Of a stretch of 64,000 nt of DNA, positions 56,701-64,000 are shown piece by piece. Below the pieces are notes generated by a model, which had not been told where the DNA came from, ran no database searches, and saw nothing but the letters and a program-made list of their open reading frames with translations. The first letter of the stretch is position 1. Each line of letters starts with the position of its first letter. The DNA is from Mercurialis annua (taxonomy: Eukaryota > Streptophyta > Magnoliopsida > Malpighiales > Euphorbiaceae): NCBI RefSeq assembly GCF_937616625.2, contig NC_065571.1, forward strand, positions 14,510,501-14,574,500, given 5' to 3'. Made by a program: the position numbers and the translations under genes.

Positions 56701-57688
56701 AATAATAATTTCTAATTTAAATTATTAATCCGCGATAAATGAAATAGGGCCACTTTGGTCTATATCTTTATTATTTTAATTTAATTTGGGTTTCCCCGAT
56801 TTTATTTTCCCAAATTAGGACACGTGAAACCATTTAATTCTTTTAAAACTATAGGGGTATTACAAATTAACAATGAAGATTAAAGAAAAAAAAAGAAATT
56901 AACTCAAAACATCCTCATCATTTGTACTACTAGCAACCATAGCTTCTTATGAAATTACAAATTTTGATGGTTTTATCTTATAATTTTCAATTTTTTAACT
57001 CGGTATGAACCAATGAAATATGTAATTTTGTTCTGATTCAATTATAAACTTGGCGCATTTGAATATTCTTAAACAAATTGCATTGAACAATGATTGTTAC
57101 AAAGAAAATATAGTTAGTAATTCATTTATGTTTCGGTCTCGATGCACTTTAAGCATATTTATTTAGATAGACATCGGCTTGCACATTTTCAAATTGCGAT
57201 AATAACATAGTTTTACTCTACAATGAAGGTCCACCACAGGGCTCCTTGAATCTGAAACTTGGACCTCCTTTACGTGGTAGAAACTTCTTTCAAATTTTAA
57301 ACAAGCGGTGAACTTTCATTTTGATTCTCTACTTTCATCTTCTTATCCAGTAAACACATTTCTTTCCACACAAGTTGTGGATGCATTCAGATTTCTTAGG
57401 CTCTCCATTTTCCAGTACATTAAACATGAACTCTCTTCCATGTCCATAAAATTCTTTAAGTAATTTTTTTGAGAAATTTGGCGTTAACTTTTCACATAAC
57501 TAACTGACTTATACTATTTTATAATTTTATAATCATTAATCAGGAATCGTTCAACCGCGTTTCTTGTATAAATTTTAAGTTAAAAGGCTTATACATTTTT
57601 AAGGTATTTTATCTCTATTAAATATTAAACCTGAACAAATTCATTCCTTTTTTTAAATATTACCACCTTTTTAACTTTTACTCTCATC
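56701..57688. other. Intergenic, nothing recognised
   Basis: AT-rich DNA with no convincing feature. It would include the 3' flank of the minus-strand cysteine-rich gene. Confidence 0.4.
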
Positions 57689-58054
57689 CTAATGATGCTC
57701 TATGTGCATTTGCTTTATTTCCCTTTTTTTTCTATCATTTGTATCGTCAGAAATTGATTTTCGTGGATACCTTATAGCTTTTGGCAGTTGTTTTTCTTTC
57801 GGTAATTTAGATTTGTTATAGTCAAATCCACCATATTTTCCAGATTGACAAACCAACTTGCATTGTTTCTCGCAAACTACAGGATCATTAGACCTGATGC
57901 GACGCATACATTGCGAATTACAATCTTTGTAACAAGCATTATCGATATCTATACGACTGAATTTCCATTGCCATTTCCAAGACTCTCCAACTTCTATACA
58001 TAGAAACATCACAAATAGGGTGATTACAATTTTACTTGCGATTGCTGCTTCTAT
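57689..58054 (-). CDS. Small cysteine-rich secreted-type protein, start codon apparently lost
   Basis: On the minus strand the frame ends at 57689. The first ATG in frame is at 58009, giving 106 codons, but the frame stays open upstream to 58054 and reads IEAAIASKIVITLFVMFLCI. That is an N-terminus with the shape of a signal peptide, beginning with ATA where ATG would be expected. The mature part has CYKDCNSQC, 11 residues, then CEKQCKLVC, a C-x3-C-x3-C pair of motifs seen in small plant secreted peptides. A Lys-rich tail follows. Starting at the downstream ATG would leave only about ten residues of the hydrophobic segment. It is either a recent pseudogene or uses a non-AUG start. The family is not named with certainty. 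Confidence 0.55.
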   Translation of the reverse strand: MEAAIASKIVITLFVMFLCIEVGESWKWQWKFSRIDIDNACYKDCNSQCMRRIRSNDPVVCEKQCKLVCQSGKYGGFDYNKSKLPKEKQLPKAIRYPRKSISDDTNDRKKREIKQMHIEHH

Positions 58055-58373
58055 TTATTATTAAAGTACGTGTTGAGAGCTATATGATGTATGTTGGGTG
58101 TTGTTCTTTTTACGTTTTGTATTTTGAACTGAATAAGAAAATATTTAAGAATTATTTTGACTTAAGGAGTTGTACATGTTTCTTTCTTAAATAGTTTGAG
58201 AGAGATCAAACTATTTGTTATGGTTTCTGTTGGCTATTTGCTACATTTATGGCATGTAGGCAAGTTAGGATTAAATAATTGATGTATTTTAGTTAATTAT
58301 TGATATGAACCATTATGTATTAGGATAAACTGAGTTTGTTGACAAATTTTCAACTAAAGAGCAAATCCAAAAT
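58055..58373. other. 5' flank of the cysteine-rich gene
   Basis: On the minus strand the A- and C-rich stretch just upstream (AACAACACCC, CATCATATAGCTC) looks like a short 5' leader. Nothing else is recognised. The last eight bases, TCCAAAAT, are the left target duplication of the MITE at 58374. Confidence 0.4.
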
Positions 58374-58735
58374 TAGGGGTGGCAAAAAATTCGGTCAAAC
58401 CGATTAACCGAACCAAAATCAAAAAACCGAACTGAAAATGTGGTTAACCGGTTCAAGAGTTTAGGTTTAGATTTTATTTTTTGATTTTTATGATTAATAG
58501 TTGAAGTTTAGGTTTTGGAGTTTTAAGAAAACCGCGGTTAACCGATTTATAAATAATAGTTATATGACTAAAAACCGTAAAACCCAAAAACCGAACCGTT
58601 TTAAATGGTTAACCGATTTAATGATTAACCGTTTAAGATTTTAGGTTTATATTTTAAATTTTAAAAGTCGTACTACTATTGATTGGTTTATAAATTACCT
58701 CTATAGACCGGTTAACCGGTCCATGCTCATCCCTA
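58374..58735. mobile_element. hAT-like MITE of AACCG words with perfect 8-bp TSD
   Basis: The left end is TAGGGGTGGCAAAAAATTCGG and the right end read backwards is TAGGGATGAGCATGGACCGG. It is flanked by TCCAAAAT at 58366-58373 and again at 58736-58743. The 362-bp body is a series of GGTTAACCG and AACCGAACC words on both strands. It is non-coding. The duplication length points to hAT-type transposition. Confidence 0.85.
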
Positions 58736-58743
58736 TCCAAAAT

Positions 58744-59398
58744 CATAAACAATATTGAATATTCATTAGTTAAGTTGTTATTGTTGTTTACTTATTACAG
58801 AATAATTGTATAACTAATTATTTTAAAAATAAAAATATTAAGTCAACTTAGTTTGTTTGTTATCTATGAATAGTATTTTTTTTTAATTTGAGATGTCTTT
58901 ATGTTTTTTCAAACTTGACATTTCTTCACCATATTTAGATGATATATACATAAACAATCTTAAACGGCCCGAAAAGTTTTGGACATAAAATAGCCCGAAA
59001 TAATTTTTTTTTTCAAATAAGATCTCAAATTGATTTTACTTACAAATAAACTCTTTTCATTTATGGTTTGATAATTACTCTTCTTTGGAAATAAGAAATT
59101 TGACATAAATAGTTAAAGATTTTGTCATAAATTACTCTTTTATTTGTTATAGAAAGAGAAATTAATGGCTTCATTAATATATTACTTGGTCATTATAATT
59201 CATTAGATTAGTGAGTTTTATAAAATTAAAATATAATAATTAGTATTTAAAAAGAATACACATTTTAACAATTTATATATAAATTCATATCATTTTTTAT
59301 ATCAATAATAATTTATATTATTTTTTTATATGACATTTATATTGACTTTTGTATGACATTTATATTGATTATTCTGCATTTTTTCAGTTTTATATTAA

Positions 59399-59462
<64 letters not shown>

Positions 59463-60142
59463 AGAATAATATATAAAAATGATATTATATTTAATAATTC
59501 ATTTTTTATTTTTCAGTTTTAAATGATATTAAATTAAAAATTAATATACAAAAAATGATATTATATTAATTCTATTTTTGCAGCTTTGTATTAATAATTA
59601 AACAATAAAAAAATATAAATTTAAAACTAATATATAAAAAATTATATTATATAGTATTTAATAATTCATTATACATATTTGGTAAGATATATGATGAGAT
59701 TTTATTTCAACAACTATCATTGATAAATATGGAAATGTAGGAGCGGTGAATTAATATTATGAAATTCAATTAATAATTAAAACTATTTATCAAAATTTAT
59801 TATTAAATATGAAATAAAATAAAATAAATTAATTTTTAATTTAGCTAATAAAATTAAAGTATAAATATATTTCCAAAATCATATTAGTCAATTTTAAATA
59901 TGAATATAGTTGATATGGAAACAAATGATTTGATTTAATTGCAAATTTTCCATTTTTACCTAAATTTTTGTTACCAAATATTAAATATTTTACATAAATA
60001 GTAAATCTTTCAATTGATTATATTAATTTTAGTATGGAAACATTGAATAAAAGAAAAAATAATTTAAAAAGGTAAGAAAAATTAAAAAATTAAATTCATA
60101 AAAAATTAAATTATACATGCTTTTATATTTATTTAAATTTAG
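58744..60142. other. Very AT-rich intergenic DNA
   Basis: No gene is visible. Its most distinct part is the TA repeat at 59403-59459. Confidence 0.5.
59403..59459. repeat. TA dinucleotide microsatellite
   Basis: About 28 perfect TA units in a row. Confidence 0.95.
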
Positions 60143-60144
60143 AA

Positions 60145-60230
60145 TTTTAGGGTTTAGGGTTTTGTAATTTAGGGTTTAGGTTTAAGTTTTGGGGTTTAGG
60201 GTTTAGGGTATTAGGGTTTAGAGTTTAGGA
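60145..60230. repeat. Degenerate telomere-like TTTAGGG tract
   Basis: Within 86 bp there are about eight TTTAGGG or near-TTTAGGG words (TTAGGGTTTAGGG, GGGTTTAGGGTTTAGGG, TTAGGGTTTAGAG). This is the plant telomere repeat in decayed, interstitial form. Confidence 0.75.
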
Positions 60231-61020
60231 TAAGTTTTATATTTATACATGCATTTATATTTGTTTGAGTATATCAAAATTTATAATTAAAAGTATGATA
60301 TTAGGTAAAATAAATTATTTGAGCAATTTTATTTTATTTCTATAGATATTGTGATTTGATCGAGATTTTTTATTTTTTTATTGAAATCAAGTTGAGCTTG
60401 ATCGAGATTTTGTATTCAAGTTCTACCTCTCGGGATGTTTTATGAACACGAGTTTGAGCTTGAAAATTTAAACTCGTTCTAGTTTGAGTTTTGTTTACAC
60501 TGGCCCAAAAAGAGCTCATATGGGCTAATTTAGGTTTTTGAGCCCAAAAGTCATCAACTATCCTTTTATTCGTATCTTAACTTAGTAGTTATCTTTTTGT
60601 GTCATTATCTTATTTTTAGTCATTATCTTAGTTATTTAGCTTAATATTTATCTAAATAAGAGATTGTATCTCACTAAACTAGGTTTTCTATTTTAGGGTT
60701 TGTCCCTTATAAATAGCTAGCTTTAGGTTGTATTAGCTACAACTCAAATCAATCAACAAATACAACTTCAAAGCCCTGCGCTTTTCTATCCCCAACCCCC
60801 GCGGTTGGTTAATTTAGGAGTAGGAGTAGTTTAAACAATAATCTTGCTTGGGTTTCTTAACCTCCAGATTAATGTTTTAATTTAGTTTAATCAAACCCTG
60901 TTCAACGTTTCGGACCGAACCGGTTAAAGCATCGAGCTGTAAAGTACCCATCTATAAATTCAAAAATTCGAGTATGGAAATATTTTCCTGCGAACATCTT
61001 TTGGCGACTCCACTGGGGAC
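60231..61020 (+). mobile_element. End of a Tat-type 5' LTR with primer-binding site
   Basis: A TATA-like CTTATAAATAGC at about 60707, followed by a leader-like stretch with ACCCCCGCGGTTGG, ends at GCGAACA (60996). Six bases later is TGGCGACTCCACTGGGGAC (61002-61020), a PBS of Tat/Ogre type. The LTR start is not clear; it may lie near 60490-60530, where GGGCTAATTTAGG and TTTTGAGCCC sit. Only 70 bp of the internal region remain before another LTR starts at 61091. Confidence 0.55.
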
Positions 61021-61090
61021 GCGTTTATGGTGAGCACAAAAACCGAAACTACGAAGAAAAGTTACAGGTGCACTCGTTCAAGTAGCCGAG

Positions 61091-64000
61091 TGTAATAACC
61101 TAAATTTTTGAGGTATTACGTGTAGAGCCACGAGGCATAATCGTAAAGATTAAGAACGAGAAAATCAGATTAGGATTGGATAATAAGGACTTAGACCGAA
61201 GAGGGTCTATTGGAATTATCGTAGGATAATTATCTAAATGGAAAATTATTATGCGATAAATTGGATTTAATTGAGACAAAAAGGGAATAAAATAAAATAA
61301 GTTGGAAAGCCAGAGCTAATAATATTCACGTCAAGGTCCATGAAATATTATTAATAAATGATCGTCAAAGTTTCGTAAGTATACGAAATCGTTTTAGAAG
61401 AAAGTTTGACGACTAGTTAAGAATAAGGGTTAAAGTGCAAATTAGCCACTTTAAGGGCTAAAGTGGACTTTTAACCACAAAATTCCGGAGGAAGTTGTGT
61501 TTTACTCTATTTTCTCAAGATAAGAAAATAATATCGATAAAGTGGTTATCGATAGTCATTGATATGAAAATTGGACGAAAAAGTGAGAAAAAGTGCAAAT
61601 TAGCTCAAAATGGAAATTTGAGCGTTTTTGGCCAAAATTGCCAACATAAATTGTTGAAAAGTGATATTATAATATATGATACTAGTATTATTTATTTGGA
61701 AAATAAATAATACGGAATTTATCGAGAATCAAAAGATTAAGCGATTAGTGGACTAAATCGGACGAAAGAAAAGTTAGAAATTGAAGCGAAAGAAGGTGGC
61801 AACTAAAAGGACTAAAAGAGATACTTTGTCAACATATAAATATCAAAGGCATATGATTTAAGATGAGAAACCCCTCATTTTCAGCAATCAAAAACGTGAT
61901 GATCATCTTCTTCATGAAAGAAAATTTCAAATGCCCATAACTTTTTCGTTTCTCATCGGAATTGTGTGATTCTTGCGGCCACGGAACGAGGAAAGAATCC
62001 TCTACGGATCTATGGTTTCAATTTGAGGTAAGAAAACCAACTTGAAGTTAGGGTTTCTGAGTTTGAATTTCTGTTTTGAAGTTTAATTTGGGGGCTTTGA
62101 ATGTTTGGTGTTCATAGATGTTTAAGAGCTTGGATGGAGCAATTTTAATGGTGAATCATGAACATAAACCTTCGGTTTTTAGACTTCAACCAAGGTGAGG
62201 ATTTTCTGAAATTTGTTAGATATTGATTGATGAATTCAATGGTGATTTGGATTAGGGATTCGGCAATTGCATGTTTTGAATAGTGTTTGATGATTGATGC
62301 CTTATAGCTATGGAATTGTTTTGTTGTGAAGTGTAATGATGGAATGAATGTGGAGCTTAGGTTTCAGCCATTTAGATGGGGTGATGATATTATTGATAAC
62401 TAATGATAATAAGCATGAATTAAGGATGGCATAGCTGAATTAATAGTAGGTTTTGATTGTTTAAGTTGAATGAAATTTTGACATGAACATAAGGTATAAG
62501 TTCGGCCAAGTTGTGAAGTTCATGTCTAAGTGTTTTGAATGATGAATATATATGGAATGCATATGTTTGTGATAGAGTAATAGGGTCTGGATTTTGTTAA
62601 TGTTGGAATGTGATATCGATAGGCTAGCCTCGATGCATAATAAGTTGTGATACGAATCAACGCAAACTAGTTTACGTTTTGCAGAAAGTTTTTATGCAAA
62701 ACAGCCATGTTGTGAGGACTACATTCAGAGTTGTATAAATTCAAATCAAGTTCCGTTTGTTGGTACGGAAACTTTGAGATGTTAACTACAATTGTCTAGC
62801 TTTAAGTTTTTTCTAATTCTGCCTCTAAGATGATCAAATTGAGCAGAACATTTTATTGTTCAGAGCAGGTCTGCAGTTTTAGGACAGCCCTATGTAAAAA
62901 CCTTATGGGCTAGATTCCAACACCCTCGGGTGCTAGTTTTAGTCCGAGACCTAAACAAAAGTTGTAGGCGACATTCCAAATTTTAAGAATGTCAACTTTG
63001 TTTGGAGGTCGGACTATTTTAAATAAGCGGTTTCGATAGCCGAAGTTGGCTAGAAACATAATTTTGATTAAGTTAATAATAGCTAGAATTTTATTAATTC
63101 TTGCTATTATTATATTTGCGTAGATCGGACGAGCGATTATCGACAAGATTTGAGGCAAATGGATCGAGATGTCGTCATTCTTATTTGAAGATTTTGGATA
63201 GCAAGTGGTGAGTACACTTTAAATTACTCGCTAATATTCATAAAGCTACGTATATTAATACGAAAAGCTATATGAATATTTATATATTTGAAATGTTTGT
63301 TTTTAAAATGTATATGTATGTATGTTTCGAAAATGATATTTTATCGTATTGTGCTATTTTGACAATAACATAAATAAATGAAAAGAATATATATATATGT
63401 TTAAACATCGGGGATGGGTAAAGTAATATAATATGAACCGAACCAAATATAAATAAAAAGAATATAGTATATTCCTATATGTACTATTATGCAAATATTT
63501 ATAAAGAAACTTAGTACGTTCCTATACGTACTATTAATCATAATAAATATCCATATGTGCGTGTGTTATTAATGTATGCTGTAGAGTGTTTTGTGCATGT
63601 CATGGTCCATAAAGGATCAATACAACAGAACGAAAAATACAAAATCAACTGGAAACGTAAAATGAGAATTGTACTATGGTACACCCAACAATAAGAACTA
63701 AGATACGAGGTTGGACTCGGTAGAACTATCCCGGGACCCGTATCTCATTTATTCTCGATAATAGTCCTCGGGACTTATACGAAATAAAAAGTAAGTATAC
63801 ATCGATAAATTGTACGAAACAAGATCGTGAAGCAATACGGAACAAACTTCCCTATTAAATGTCAATAGAAATTATATGAATCGATAGTTAAGTTCAAAAG
63901 ACCTGCAGGGTGCAGAGTCCGAATGCAGACACGAAGGTAACTCGGTTGAACTATCTCGGGACCCGTGTCTAAGGAGTAACTCGGTTGAATTATCTCGGGA
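61091..64000 (+). repeat. Gypsy-type LTR, 5' part, runs off the right edge
   Basis: It begins TGTAATAACCTAAATTTTTG and GAGGTATTACGTGTAGAGCC, the style of a Ty3/gypsy LTR. Further inside are GTGAGTACACTTTAAATTAC at about 63208 and CGGGACCCGTATCT/CGGGACCCGTGTCT words near the end. No coding frame is credible. The 39-bp unit GTAACTCGGTTGAACTATCT... is repeated at the right edge (from 63939). The far end is outside the window, so length and lineage are open. Confidence 0.6.

Noticed and set aside
61495..63158. Short frames of 71 and 82 codons near the right edge
   Set aside because: They lie within a gypsy-type LTR and have no protein-like motifs.

Overview
The window is nuclear DNA from a eudicot-type flowering plant. 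The host genes are split by short GT-AG introns, the DNA is strongly AT-rich, and most of the space is layered plant transposons (Ty3/gypsy, Ty1/copia, LINE, SINE, MULE, hAT and Stowaway types). I cannot name the species from sequence alone.

Left part, 1-21 kb: genic. The first two coding exons of a PP2C-type phosphatase lie on the minus strand and run off the left edge. A decayed MULE transposon (3.7-6.5 kb), itself split by a non-autonomous hAT-like element, separates it from one large complete gene. That gene, on the minus strand from 20850 to 7768, encodes URB1/Npa1, a nucleolar factor for 60S ribosome assembly. I resolved it into 14 exons whose phases all agree, giving 2600 codons plus a stop. 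Its promoter has telo-boxes and a site II motif. Its introns carry a Stowaway MITE and a long-TIR MITE.

Middle, 21-34 kb: remnants of Tat-type and chromovirus-type LTR elements, a 948-bp fold-back element, hAT-like MITEs built from CCGAAC words, one small serine-rich gene (28997-29677) related to the MAKR/BKI1 type, a solo LTR with perfect target duplication (30644-32176), and a SINE.

Right-centre, 32.5-47.9 kb: a nested stack. An Athila-type Ty3/gypsy element of 12256 bp (33972-46227, TSD GTGAA) sits in the 5' leader of a broken MULE, which seems to sit in turn in a LINE. The Athila element has LTRs about 1% different, a PBS, one gag-pol frame broken only by three stop codons, and a third ORF in the env position. 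Its LTRs and the leader of the third ORF share a striking array of short dyads (core GCACG-W-CGTGC) whose flanks differ from copy to copy but mostly stay symmetrical. This is the most unusual signal in the window.

Right, 48-64 kb: a chromovirus LTR in minus orientation is split by a Ty1/copia element (50128-54895, TSD GTTAT) with several frame breaks. Beyond it lie a small cysteine-rich secreted-type gene that appears to have lost its ATG, a hAT-like MITE with perfect 8-bp TSD, a telomere-like tract, a Tat-type LTR end with PBS, and the start of another gypsy LTR that runs off the right edge.
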